Shown here: piece by piece, positions 23,161 through 37,400 of the stretch | Layout of the letters: each line of letters starts with the position of its first letter | Numbering within the stretch: position 1 is the stretch's first letter | From: Elgaria multicarinata webbii | Taxonomy: Eukaryota; Chordata; Lepidosauria; Squamata; Anguidae | Direction of reading: 5' to 3' | NCBI RefSeq assembly: GCF_023053635.1 | Contig: NC_086175.1 | Location: 20,128,740-20,192,739, forward strand | Length of the DNA stretch: 64,000 nt | Program-made: the position numbers and the translations under genes | Notes under the pieces: generated by a model | Told to the model about the DNA's origin: nothing | Seen by the model: only the letters and a program-made list of their open reading frames with translations | The model's database searches: none

Positions 23161-24239
23161 TCCTTCTGTGCAGTGACTCAGCATAGAACATGGCAGGATA
23201 TGGTGATCATCCTCCAGAGCAGCCCACATGTGCAACGCATTACAGTAATCCAATGTAAGAATTCTGAACAACTTATAGCTCAAAAATGCTTGATCTTTAA
23301 GGCTCTATTCTGTTTTAAAATTAGGTTCTTCTCATTTACTCTTTTCTGCAGAGTACTAACTAGATACACTCGGCCCGTTCAGCAGACACCTTAAACAACG
23401 TCTTTACAATGGTGAATAAAGCACAAGGCCTTATTCACCGTGGTTAAAGCCATAGTTTAAGGTGTCTTCTGAACACTTTAAACATTATGGATGGATGCAG
23501 TTGAGCCACCCACCTGCAGGCTGAAGTCATACAACTAGTCACAGATTTTGCATCTTAAGCCCTGCTGTGTGCTCAGACTAAATTATCCTCTCTCCCATCC
23601 CTGCTTTATTAGGGTAGCTTACCCACTGTTTCAACACCAACCCACATGATAGCACCAATAATGCAAGTTAACCTCTTCTAAGAATTCATACCTGGTGTCC
23701 CCAAGATAGACACCTTGTGCAAAGACCTCCCACAACACTTGAGAAGCATTTACACGCTCCTAATCCTCACTACAAAGGTGAAAAGGGAACATTGTCAGCA
23801 CTGAAATGTACGGAGAACTCAAGAGCACCACTCTCTTTTCAAGGTTGAGTTTGGCAATTGAGCAGGAAGAGGGGGTGGGCAGCACAAAAACAGCAATGGA
23901 GAGGGCAGAGGGAAGTGCACTACCACCTAATTGAGTTTGGAAAACACCAGGCAAGGACCAGAAGCCAAAAGGCCTTTCCCTTTTATACTTTTCTTCTATA
24001 TGAATCATTTTAATCACTTTCATTATTCTGATCTACTGTGGCACCAATGTCATTTCTCCTGTACTTGGGGAAGAAGAAAGATTGCCAGGGGACAGAGAAA
24101 CACATATAGCGAAAACAAATTCAGAAATGGGCTTCATTTTGCAGATTGGAAGTGGTTCCAAACTCTTGCATGTTGAATACTAGACAACACAGCAAATGTT
24201 CTAAATACCAGAAATCAATTATAGACCAACTTGCACCAG
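23161..24239. other. BORA/DIS3 tail-to-tail intergenic region
   Basis: The two genes converge here. The stretch holds one palindromic MITE (23373-23475) and otherwise no recognisable feature. No shared poly(A) overlap is apparent. Confidence 0.6.
23373..23475. repeat. Palindromic MITE, TTCAGAAGACACC family
   Basis: GGCCCGTTCAGCAGACACCTT faces AAGGTGTCTTCTGAACAC, with TTATTCACCGTGGTTAAAGC in the middle. It is a more diverged copy of 20002-20092. Confidence 0.75.
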
Positions 24240-24465
24240 GGGAAAAAAAAAATCTGTTTATTGCTTCAGTGGACACACAGAGTGGCAGAAGCTTCATGTT
24301 GTAAGTGGTGCTTTTAATACAATACATGAACAGTATTTTAAAATTACATTATATCAGGAGAGAATGCTTAAACAGGTACAAATCACATAACAATTTCTTT
24401 AAAAGTTCTCTCCAAAACTATAAAACATTTTATATTTGAACAATTTATTCATTGCTAAAATGAAG
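24240..24465 (-). terminator. DIS3: DIS3 3' untranslated region and poly(A) signal
   Basis: Minus-strand AATAAA (plus-strand TTTATT) is at 24257-24262, about 200 bases after the stop codon. A second copy at 24444-24449 lies too close to the stop to be the likely main site. Confidence 0.6.
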
Positions 24466-27400
24466 CTATTTTCCCAGTTTCATCTTCTTTTTCTCTGGCT
24501 CATTGTTCCTGCTCAGTTTCACATCCTGACTTGGCTCACCACCACCTAGCAGCTGACACAGAAGAAAAAAAAAGTCGTGAAAAACTTGGCTATAACATTT
24601 TTAAAAAATGAATTAGTTTATCAATAGACTGAAAAACACATATTTCAAAACTCCAAATTAAGATGTTCTTTGAGGCCCTTCAAGAAAAAGACTGTGGAAT
24701 CATTTACATGTCAATGAACAAAAGCTGTCAGTACTTGTTAAAAAGAACAGCCACCCCATCCAAAACCAGTTCCCAACGTTCTGTCACACCCTAGAGAGTG
24801 ACCAAGGAATAGAACCTATGATGCAGATAGGAGCTGGTTTGATTCTTCATGAATGAAACCACTTGGGAATGGAAATATGTTTTAGCCCCAAACCCAATAG
24901 TGTCAACATTTACAACCCTTTACTTCTGCTCATAGGGTTGAATACTGGAGAAAGCAAAGCTCTGTGCTTGGGGGCACTGCTACAGTGAGAGCAAGACATG
25001 TCCTCTGCCCCTGACGTTGGGTGGACTCACTTGGCCCTTACTGCCAGGGGTGCAATGTATTCTATACAGAGACTTCTTCCAAGGATTGTTCCAATATACA
25101 AGCCCTCCCTTTACACATATTCCATTCTCTGCTAGCAGAGGAGTTTTGCTAGTGAGAGAGTCGATTGGCTTGAAATCTAAGCCCAATTTTTATGCAAGTG
25201 GAATGGTAACTACTGCAGGGAAGCGCCGTCCTACATTAAGATAATGCAAAAACTCCAGGGACATGTGAAAGCATCCTATATTAAAGCTCCCCCCATGCCA
25301 ATACTGTTCAGAAACTTGGGCACACCATCATGGCATGGTGCCGCAGCACGGGCTCCTCACATTATCCTAGAATCAGAGAAGGAAGTCCTAGTGAAATTAG
25401 AGAAGGAAGCAGCTCAACTTTCAGTCCAACATAATGGCCTGATTTACACATACCACAACCCAGAGTATGGGTTCTTGTTAAATCGTGGGCTGTCATTATG
25501 TGAAATCCACACTGTGCTTTAACTGAGTTATTAGCTATGAACAACCCAGCAAGAAAAACCCATGGTTTGTCGTTGGAGTGTGAATTCTGGTCTGTTTTTG
25601 GTTAACAACCCATAGTGAAACCATAGTGCAGGGTTTGGACATAGCTCACGATTCAACAGCAACCCACCATTCAACCCATGCTTTGACCTGTCATTATGTG
25701 AGAACCTGGTTATTATGATCATTGCAGGAGTGCCAAATACTTAAGGTTGTACAAAACTTTAAACCACACAAGTTGGCAGAATGATTCTGAATGAAAATGA
25801 ATAGCTAGCAAGAATGAATTATACTTCAGAACCCGTTAATCTACAATAAAAAGTAGTGTTAGCAGAATTACATTACAGCGAAACTTGCTTCATCTTATAT
25901 CTTTCATTAGGTTCTTCCACAAAATTTAAACCTCTCCCTAACTCTGGAGAAATAGCTAGGTATGCACCTCACATTCAGGAAATGTTGCTAGTCTCCTGAA
26001 AATTCCTAGGGCCAGTATTGGGCAAAAGGCAGGATACTACTACTACTAATAATAATAGTTTTTTTGTCCAGAAGGAACCTCCATACATTTCAAACTTTGT
26101 GCTAGTACCTCCCGAAAATCATTACTTGACCATTACAAAACCATGAGTTCTTCATGGTACCATATTGCTTTCAGCTATATGCCACCTACCTTGGGCTCTA
26201 CCAGGGCCATACGGATTTTCTGGTGTTGGACGTTGGAAGCATCTAACATGATGTTCACTTTAACCTTGTCAAATGTATAAAACGTTGTGCCTTCCACAGT
26301 AAGAGAGGGAATCTACAAAAAGAACACCATATTTTTCCACTTTATGGCAGTAAACGTATAGTTTCCCAATTTATCTTGTTTGATACATTCAGTTCACAAA
26401 GAGGTAAAAACTTTTAAGAATCTCAAATTCTGGCCCTGTTCAGAAGACACCTTAAAACCACGGCTTTAGCCATGTTGAATAAAGCAAAAAAAAAAAAAAA
26501 CTTATTCGCCATGATTTAAGGTGTCTTCTGAACAGGGCCTCTGGCTTTCCAAAAACAGACCAAGTATACCACATCCTAAAGAAATTACCAGTCATGTAGA
26601 AGTCATTTGATTTACGTAAATTTGGACTGCAATCCAAAGACACATACACTTTTTAGCTACACATCCACCAACAGTGTGGCTGGACTCCATTCAGGCAGCT
26701 TTCTCCTTCAAGCTACAGCCATCTCAAATCAGTTCCCCTTGACGCAATCTCATGCTCCTTACAAAAGTGTTTTAAATTTAGCGAGTCTGAAACGCAGCTT
26801 GGTGATGGGGAGTTTTTCCCAAAGCATGCCTTTCGATTTTGCTCTCACATAATTAGGGATGTATGAGAAATTCGTTTCAGTTCATTATTATTTTTTATCA
26901 GGATTTACCCAGTTCACACTTTCCAGATCGAACACTGACTTGGACTCAATCTATGGCTGAAGTCTACATTTTTGAGTTTGCAATGTGCTTTGTGAACCAA
27001 AAAACCCGACAGCACACATACATTAGAAAAATACACAAGACAAAAGGGTGCTTTTGAAAAATGCACACAAATATGCTTTAATCAATGGGGGAAGAATGCA
27101 AACATTTCAAAGATGTGCATGATTAATGCATACATTTGGGAAAATATGCACAAAAATATGCAAGGGTTTTCATGCGATAGAAAAATCCTAAAACTGAACC
27201 GTGCAAGACACATTTCGTACAGATAGAACTAGAATGAGTGTGATTTCCAAACTAAAAGAGATCCCATCCAAAAGCGAAGATGTTTACCTCATCATTGAAC
27301 AGAAGTGCTGGTTTCGGTTTATTCTTCTCTTCAAAGAAGACAGTGCCCTCTAAGCCATATTTGGGAATCAGAACCACAATTGCATTCTTCCTTACAAACA

Positions 27401-30400
27401 GAATATATGCATCTTCGTTCACGACGCCCTTGTTTTTGAAAAATAACTGGGGGCAGGGGATAAAGTCATGTTAAAAATGTTTAAGCTATAAGAAATTATC
27501 AGTGTTAGTTCAAAAGGGGAAAAAAAGGCTTCCTCACTCAACACCATCACCGTGAACATTACTAAGATACACTTCCCTACAGTACAGGCAAAACCCACTT
27601 CCTCTTATTTAACTTTTTTAAAAATCCCACAGTTCCAAAGGCTATGAGTAGCTTATACAAATACTTAGAATTTTATGTTAAAACAGAAAAACATCCCAAA
27701 ATGGCAGTCTTCTTCCTGGGAGGAGGGAGACCTCCTTTTTCCTCTGGCTAACGAAAGAATAGTGCTGACACTATGTAAAACCTACAGTACCGTCTACCCA
27801 AAGTTAAGACCATTTCAGTTCGAATGATATCAATGGCAAAGTTAAACACAGGCTTAAAACTCTTTCTCTTATTAGAATCAAGAGAAAAGTGATTAACTTG
27901 GGCTGGGCCATGTCCTTAATTCTTTAAAATATACCAACACCCAGAACTGTTTCCTCAACATTCCAAAGATTCAATAAGTACATGTGGTTAATCAGAACAA
28001 CAGTAGAGACTAAACCCTGAGTTTCCTGTATGAGCATAATGCAATCATAACATATTTATTAAGAATGTATTTAAAACAAGAAAGTGAAGAAGATATGCCA
28101 AGTGACTGGTCTGGGAGCACCTGACTGAAGGTCCGTTGAAGCTAAATAGGTGTGGACCTGTTCATGCATGCTTTGGGGGGTCACTGGGAACATCATATTA
28201 GTTTTGGAACCTTCCCAAAGAAAAAAGAGGATTTACACTGACTTTAAGAGCAGCATGTTACTAACTTCATTTATAGCTTTACCACTTGGCTCGAGGAGCT
28301 CCCAAGGAAACTGACAATATAAAAGCATTTTTAAAAACTGCACACTACAATCTATATATGGCATCATGATAAAACCAGCCATCACCCCCAACATTCCTCA
28401 GCCATATGCTTGATAGATTTTTAAATTATTATTATTTTACAAAAGACAAATCATTCACCTGAGTGTGGAAGGCAACAGAAGCTCTCTGTGCGTATTGGGC
28501 CATTTTATGCCTATAATTGAGATTCTTACACAAATCAGCCAATTTATGTTTATCTGTAAGGTCAGGGTAAGTACTGTCTGCTCCTATAGCCACAGCAAGC
28601 AGTCGATGTACTATAATATCCGCATACCTGCAATGAAAGAAACAACATTCAGAGCGATAAATGAGAGCCCGTTGCCATTGCTTTCAAGTACAAAACCTCT
28701 CTCTATTAAATCTTCAGATTTTCCAGCTGAAATGTTACGTAGAATGTAATTAATTAAATAGTAGCAGCTACATTTTTGTTGAAGAATCTTTTCAGTGTCT
28801 GCCAATGTTAACTTCAAGCAGTGGATGAACAATAGAGGTGTACACATCCCCACCGCCATATTTAGAGCCCACAGAGGTGTTGTTTTAGGAGAGGAGGGAA
28901 AGGGCTCCTTTCCTTTCCCACCTTCCTGAGATTTTTCTCTGCTGTGCTAAGAACTCCAGCCCCAAACCTGAATATTTAATTGCTATATTGCTGGAAGACA
29001 CGTTGGGCCGTGAGAAATTGTGTCCTTCCTGTTACTTTCCTGAATAGCAGGGAGGTTAAACCTTGTGGAACACATCTCCACCACCCTAATCCCCTCTTCA
29101 GGACTGCTGTATATTGGAATGGGGGATTCTCCCTCCCAAAACCTTTCCATATCAAGGGATGGACAGTTTTGAACTGCATGGTACTTTCATTCCGAGGAAC
29201 ACAGGCTTGCTATGCTGGGTGAAATGTCAGAATCCACAGATCTATAGAAAAATACCACTGCATTTCCAGATCTGAAGAACTTGCTTTTCTGCTGCAGTTT
29301 CTGATGGAACAGGCCATTTAGCTTCAGTAGCACATGTTCTTTATGGAAGTAACAAGCTTACCATTGTTTCGTTAAGTTTTCCTAAGATGCAGATTCAAGA
29401 TAATTTAGTAGCCCTTCTTTGTGTCTTCATGTAAGTGCCTTTGGAACTGTCACGTAGGGACTATTTTTCCCCCTGTGACCTAACCCCATGTGGCTAGGGC
29501 CCAGATGTGAATGAGACAACCCCATGAGTCTTCTCCTATATGCCTCTGCCTGTGGTCTGTAGAACTGTGTGTGTGGCACACATAAACATACACGCAAACG
29601 CAAGAGGCGCACGCGATATAATACAGTACCAGCGATGAAAAACCTTCTTCTAGCCCAGTACATTTTATGATATGGAGTCCAATGATTTACTGAACAGCTG
29701 TCCAGATTCTTGGATAGCGTTTTTCAAGTCTTCAGCCTAGTGTGGTATGTTTCTTTATTAAAAAATGAGTTTGTACTTAACTCTTTCCTTGTGCATATGC
29801 CCCCCATCCCCATCCCCACTAATCTTGATCTCCAGGACACCTACTATAAACCATTAGGGGGTCGGGCAGGCCAACCTCTCCCTCTGCTTCCTTTTTTCTT
29901 TCTTCTCACCTGATACCTACAATATTCAGTGGCTTGACAGCCACCAACATTCCTTAGCTCTTTAGAGGGCTCAAAGGGGACTCAAGATTCCCTCCCCCAA
30001 AACCCCATTCCAATCCTTTTCTATTATTCCTGAACATGCTGAAATGGGTAAATCATTCTGCAAGGGAGGCCCAAATAACCAGAATAAAGCATAAAAGCAA
30101 AATTGACCATATTTGCATAATTCAGCAAAACTTCAAAATTTGAGACCAATAAAACAATTTGGTGGAATGTGTAAGGTGCTACATTAGGGCTGAAATATAC
30201 ACATTGGTTGTGTTCGGACAACACAATAGTCAATGGCGGGTTAATAGTCAACTCCACGATTATCGAGGGGGTCCTCCCCACACAACAGGATTATAATCAA
30301 CTAGCGTCGAGTTGACCAATAATCAATGGTGTGTTTGATTGACCCATCCGCCCCTCTTCCCCCTGGTATCCCATCAGCCATTGTGAGTTCTGCCGGCTGG

Positions 30401-33400
30401 ACTAGAGTGGCAGCTGCTGTTTCGGTCACTCTTGCAGGAGACTCTGTAGTCACCAAAAATAACCAACAGCGTGCAATGAAACAGTCAACGGTGCCCAGGA
30501 CACAACATGACAACCAAAGTTTTTTCAAATAATCAACTCTGCACAGCGCTGGTTATTTTAGACGAATAACCAACCATAGTGTGAAAAAGCCCCGACACAT
30601 GGCACAATAACCCACCATTGACTATTTAACCCACCTCTGGTTAGCGTGTCGTCCAAACCCAATCATTTTCTTTCTCATTTGAACATTTCATGAACAGTAC
30701 CTCCTGATTGGTGAAGTAAAATGTGTATAAATAGGTGACGCTAAACCGTAGTGATGAAAATCAGTGTCCATTCCAGAGCAGAAGTAAACAGCTTGCATCA
30801 TGCAGCGAGTAGCCAAGATGCGTAACAGAGTATTCAGATATGGAAAAGAAGGAGATTCTGCACTATCTAGGGAATCAGCCAGAGCTTTCGCTGAATCAGT
30901 TTTGATTTCCAAACCCTGTAGAAGAGAGACAAAACCATGCTTTGAATTATTTCAAAACAGTTTGCCATAGTTTAAATATGTATTTTATTTATTACATTTC
31001 TATAGCCAAAGCTCTCTGTGCTGTTCACAATTAAAACCATAAAATACGATAAAATACACCATAAAAGTTTAAAACTACAGTATAAAATAAAAAATAAAAC
31101 CTTGGCAGCATAAAGATTTAAAATACAGGAACAAAGAATAAAATGCCTGAGAAAATAAGAAGATCTTTACTGGGGCCAAAAAGACCATAGTGTAGGCACC
31201 AGATGAACCTCTCTGGGATGCTCACTTCACAACTGGAGTGCCACAACGCAAAAGGACCTCTTCTTAGTAGCCACCTGCCTCACTTCATTTGGTGTGGACT
31301 CCCGGGGAAGGACTGCTGAAGACCATCATAGGATCCAGGAAGTATATATGGCAGGAGACAATCCTTCAGATAACCTGGCCCCAAGCCATTTAGGGCTCTG
31401 GATGTTAATACCAGCACTTTGAATCAGGCTTGGAAATGGACGGGCAGCCAATGCAAACCGGAAACTACTGGGATTATTATAATTATTATTATTTATTTAT
31501 ATAGCACCATCAATGTACATGGTGCTGTACAGATAACACAGTAAATAGCAAGACCCTGCCGCATAGGCTTACAATCTATGATCACAATCTTGCTGCCCGA
31601 AATTGGACTAGCTGAAATTTCCTGTATATTGTATTGAAGTAATCAAGATGAGAGGTTATTACTAAACTCACTGTGGATGCAATCCAGGAATCTGAATTAT
31701 GATGCCTTGAGTTCCTTGGAGTAAGGGTAGCATTTAAAAGGTGGCAAATAAACCTCAAAATACAGTATGCTTCTTGTCTTTAACAGCATCTAATGAACTC
31801 CTCACAGTCTTAAGAGTCAGGACTGCAGCTCTCAACATGGGTTCAAAACCAAGGTGAAGAACATTAGAAGGCCAAGATATACATCATCATTTTGTTGTCC
31901 ACAAATCAAGTAATCATGAGCCTATTCAACGATCAGAAAATGAGAGCCAGGATTCAAAGAGGCTTGTGTGCAGATGTAAAATACTTTGTTGTTAACATAG
32001 GGAGGCAACCGCTTGCACTACCACCAAATGCTGCTCCACAGGATCCCCTGGCATTCATAAGTGGCACTGGGTGTGGATGACGGGGAGGGACAGATGAAAG
32101 GCTTTGGCGAGTGAGGATAGGGCCTGAAAAGCACGTGTGAAATACGGTACTCTGGATGCCAGTCAATATTTTAAAGGAAATGTACAATTCCAATCAGAGC
32201 ATGGCCTTTTATCTGTTTTGGGACCAAGCCGTGAGTACTTGCCTTAGACGTGGCTGCCTTCACAAGGATGTCATAATTGGATGGCGGTGGAGCAGGATGC
32301 TTTCTCAGCAAGGCATGTTCCGAGAATTCATCGTAGATCTTTTGTGCCACAGAGATATTAGCCAGTAACATGAACTCTTCAACCATGGAGTTGGTTTCCC
32401 TGTCAACGAAAAATATTAGACTTATGAGAGGCCATGGGAAAAGATCTGGTACGTTCTGTGCAAACATGAGGAACTCAACACAAGCGACCTTTAGCAGGAA
32501 CATTCATATTAATTGTACATGAGACACAAGTGCCCGTTAGACACGGCTTTTGTCTTGGAGATCTAGTGTCAGCGCTTTTATGCACTCTGCAACTAGCCCC
32601 GGGACTAGCAAATCCTATTAGCAGCACTGGCTCCCACAGGTCCTGTGACCTCAATAACCCCCAATCCCTCCTGTTGCCACTCCCGGCTGGCTCCTTTGTG
32701 TGCGTGCGCACATTCTAGAGGACAGCCCAGGTCACCAACTCATTGTTCAGAATATTGCTTTTTCTGTTCAAAGTCTGTTTTCCAGCTGGCTCCAGCAAAC
32801 TTCACAAGGTCTGGACACGCCATAGAGACCGGGAAATAGGTTTATGGAAATATTCAATTTCCCACCATTTATTTATTTACACAGCTTATAACCTCGCCTA
32901 CTCTGTGGCAAAGACGGTGGTGAAGCTGCACATTTCCGCCACATTACATCCTCAGAGAGATGCCCTATGGAGTTTTTCTGGCTGGTTTGGGGGCCCACTC
33001 CAATTTGTCAGTCTTGTTAGCAATGTTAGAGCAACGTATGGGTCAGTCTGGGAAATGTACTATTTATTCGTTTATTATTTATTTACTTACAAGATTTATA
33101 CACTACCCTACAACTAATAAAATTTCCGAGCGGTGAACAATAAAAAGGAAGAAAATAGAATCAAAATATTTATTATTTATTAAAACGTTTGTATCCCGCC
33201 CTATATCACAAGGATCTCAGGGCGGCATACAGATAAAATCATATAAACAATATAAAACAATAAATATACACAACTAAAAACAATACCAGAGTTAAAATCA
33301 AATTATGCCAATAAAACCATGGCTGGTAAATCAGAGAAAGATTGTTTAAGTAAAAATGTCTTCAGCAGACATCGAAAACAAAACAAAGGTGGCTCCTTCG

Positions 33401-34355
33401 GACAGTAAGCCATTTAAAATACAAGTAGTAGTGAAACTATTGGGTATAGTGACCTTTGCATTGCTCTAGCTTTGAATAGTTATATGCCAAGCACATGAGT
33501 TATGCAAGAGCAAGCAGTCTAATCGACTTTCATCCCCAAATTGTTTGTTGATAGTGAGCACATGTACAGACCCTCCCACGAAGTTTAATAAAGGGGGACT
33601 GTACCCCACAGCAACCAGTGCCAGTTTCAGGACATTCCCAGTAACAGCACACCTCACTCATTCCTTTCCATGGAGAGAACTATTTATCTTGAAATTACAG
33701 ATGGGAAACACTTTAGTGAATTGGCTGACAAGAGATATGCCACCATTTCATTGGACGCGTTTTGCCAACGTAAGGTGTGCACATTTGCAAATGTTAGAAT
33801 ACAGCTGATGCAATTTAGGTAAAGGCACCTGCATTTTTGTTTTGCTTATTTGTCAAGTGCCATATATACGGACTGTGCTCTATAAGTTAACAGTGATATA
33901 CATAATAATGTATTATTAACTCCATGCCCGTTTTCTCAGTTCTCATGATTTCTTTTGATACATGTTCACATCTATGTTCTGAAGATTACATTGATGGCAT
34001 CCACCCAGAACAAAGATACGTGCAACTCTTCCAAGATTTTAAAGTGTGTGAAACACTGCACCGCAAACTTCCATCAGGAAATGTAGAGATCCAATGGTGC
34101 ACTATAAAAAGGACCCTTGTGACCAAATAATTTGACCATGACAGAAGATAAAACGTACTTGAGTTCCTTTGTCTGTAAATCAATAGGATCATGGGTTTCG
34201 CTATCCATGTGGAAACGAACTTCAGGTGAAGAAAGCGTTAAAGCCCTAGGAGGTAACGTATTTGAATGAAGTAAACATTTTACAGAACCTATTTTTGATG
34301 TACAGAGCTTTAAAATTAACATCAAAGACACTTCAATTTCTACCACAGCCCTCAC

Positions 34356-34420
<65 letters not shown>

Positions 34421-37400
34421 GCCTGTATAGTTATTTTTTCTAAATCATTTACCTTCAAAGAACCTTTTTCATATAAACCTATTTGCTAAGGACCCCCTGA
34501 GCACCCACTATGAAAACCAGAGCACTGCAAGACAATCTGGGTGGGTCATGTTCTGCAGGATAGACACTTCCTACAAGGTGACTGGCCTGTTGGTTGTCAT
34601 CTTGTCATGCCTGAACCAAGTGTGTGACTAGAAACACACCAGACACTCATTCTCCTTCTGTTGGACATTACAGGGAATGATTGGCAATGCTGGTAACGGG
34701 GGCAAGCCATCTTTCTGAGAAGTTTATATTTTATCATTGATCTCGTCACTGAGAACTCCCTGACAGGCTTGAGAAACTTCAGAATACAAACTATTGTGCT
34801 AAAGTAGATTTGTCATTATCATTACTTATAGCTGGCAACAAAGAGATCCATACTGGCAAATAGTAGATGGCCATACTGAATTGTAGCAAACCTACAAGAG
34901 TGAAAGATCCTGCAGCGCATGACATGCAGTATGAACTATTTACCCATTATCTATCCGATGCTTCTTAAGAATTTTTGCTAATTTGTTTAATCCACGTAGA
35001 CTAGCAGTAATGTCATCGTGCATGCTGGCAGAATCTATTTTCATCTGTGCCTCAGCATATGTAAGAGAAGCCTTCAAAGAAAAAACATGAAATAAAAGAG
35101 AAGCAATAAATGTAGGATGAGAAATCTTGAATACAACCAATTCGAGTATGTCAGAATTCAAAAATTCATTTCTGCTATTATTTATTTATTACATTTATAT
35201 CCTGCCTTTTTTCCTCCAAGGAATCCAGGGCGGCGAACATAATCCTCTTCCTCTCCATTTTATCCTCACAACAACCCTGTGAGGAAGGTTGGGCTAAAAG
35301 TCTGTGACTGGCCCAAAGTCGCCGAGTGGGGACTAGAACTCGGATTTCCCGACTCCTACTCCAACACCTTAGCCACTATACCACAGTAGATGCACCGTTC
35401 CCAAAATCTGCTGAAGGTTTATATGACCAACCTTCACTGATTTACAGCAAAATCCATGAGGAGATAAATAACTGGCGTTACTATTGGTACTATATTTGGT
35501 ATTGGTTAATGAAGTCCTTTTTCAGGATTAACAAGAGTTCAAAATCTGTTACTCAACAATGGTTTTCTAAAACCAAATTTGAATCTTACCTTGGAATTAA
35601 TGACACTTTTCGTAAACCTAGTTCTCAAGATTTCAGCATTGTGATTCATTTCCCATATACATGAGAATGCAAGCCTAGAAAAGGAGAAGAAAGTTACTCA
35701 AGTTTCGTTGAAGTCAGATCCAAGACGCTTCTACTGATGCTAGCCGCAATTTTCATCAATCCTTCCTTCCTGCTACTGTCCCTCGCACCACTTGCCATCC
35801 TATTTCAGCGGATGCCCAACCCTCAAAAGCAGGTATTTGGTGAGTCCAGGTTGCTTTAGAGGGAAGGGGGAGGTGGGAAAAGCCCCACTGCATGAACAGA
35901 ACTGCTCTCCATTCACAGAAGAGAAGTTCGAATCTTAGCTAATGTTTGGAATATCTAAGAATCTGTCTCCCCACAATTACCTGTCAACGTTGGATCTCAA
36001 TGAACATAAGTTGGAACTAAGCAGCTCTGGAACCATATCGATCCTCTGCAAGAAGCACACAAGTTGACCTCAATTGTATTTTCCATATATACTCTCATAC
36101 CATGCATTTATGGAACTATACTCAATTTCTTAAAGACTATGTTTTTCACCTAAGACTACCTTTCTCCTATTACAAGTCTTAATCCTACCTTTGGGCATGG
36201 ATGTTTCTGGGTTTCAACTTAAATGACACCTGAAGTCTAATCTCATGGGACTTTCCCATAACTAGAACCTGCCCACAAATGGCTCCCCTAGTTTCAGATA
36301 AGGGTCCTTCCCAATCCTACATGGAGTGAACCTCGGGCCTTCAACATTTCCAGTGAAATTCTAAGAAGAAAGCAAGACACTCATAAGAACATAAGAGCCA
36401 TGCTGGATCACACCAAGGGTCTATCTAGTCCAGCATTTTCTTCGCACAGTGGCCAGCCAGTTGCCCACAGGAAACGCACAAGCAGGACCTGAGTGGGAAG
36501 CTGGTGTTTCTGGGGAACTTCATCGCTTTCATCACACAAGTATGCCCCAAATATCTATAGCTTTAGTTCTATCTAGTTCAAAGTTGGAATGCATTTCATG
36601 TGTGGGAGAAACCAAGCTATAACCAAGACAAGAAGAACTATCAATAGGAAAAATTACTTTTTCACAAAGATACACAGTTGTGCCCCTTTTTGCAGACTCT
36701 TGGTCCAGAGCATTTCCTGGTCGAATGAAATGGCTGACATCTGCAATATGTACACCAACCTAGGAAATAAAATAGGTTATTCAGAATGTTCAAAAGTAGA
36801 CATTTTATAAAATCTCTCCCTACTTCAAGGGACCTATTATGCTCTCTTTCATGCACATTATATTTTACTTCCAACTTTCCACATATCTTAATGCCATTAG
36901 AACACTGTTTTGAGATAGGCTGACAAATTTGCTAGATCTGCAACTGTGCAGCAGCACATGTTTCAGACAAAGTCAACGTAACAGTGCAATCCTATGCATG
37001 TCTACTCAGAAGCAAATCTTTCAATAGAACTTCCTCCTAGGTAAGTCTGTATAGGATTGCAGCTCAAGTTTAGGTCTGGACATAGAAAAACATGTACTGA
37101 AACACTGCACATGCAAAAAAAATTGGTTTTGAACTGAAAATACAAAAAGGTTTGTACTAACTTACGCAAGCTTGCCTTCAAATGTACTGTGTGTATAACT
37201 GGCTACAGAACTGCAGCTGACATGAACAAAATTTTGGTCTACAGAACAAAATTCAGGCATATAGTCGTCAACAATCAAGGCCCTAACAAATATATCCACA
37301 TGAGAAGAAATTGTTGGCTAATTGCTTGCAATATGGTTGATAGGTGTTTACCTACCACCCTTGGTTCTTTCACTCTTCCTCTTTTGCATGCAGAAAATAG

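Noticed and set aside
32231-32240. The GT four bases after the DIS3 exon end as the true donor
   Set aside because: Using it would shift the frame against the next exon and break the alignment with human DIS3, while AG|GCAAGT is a known donor type.
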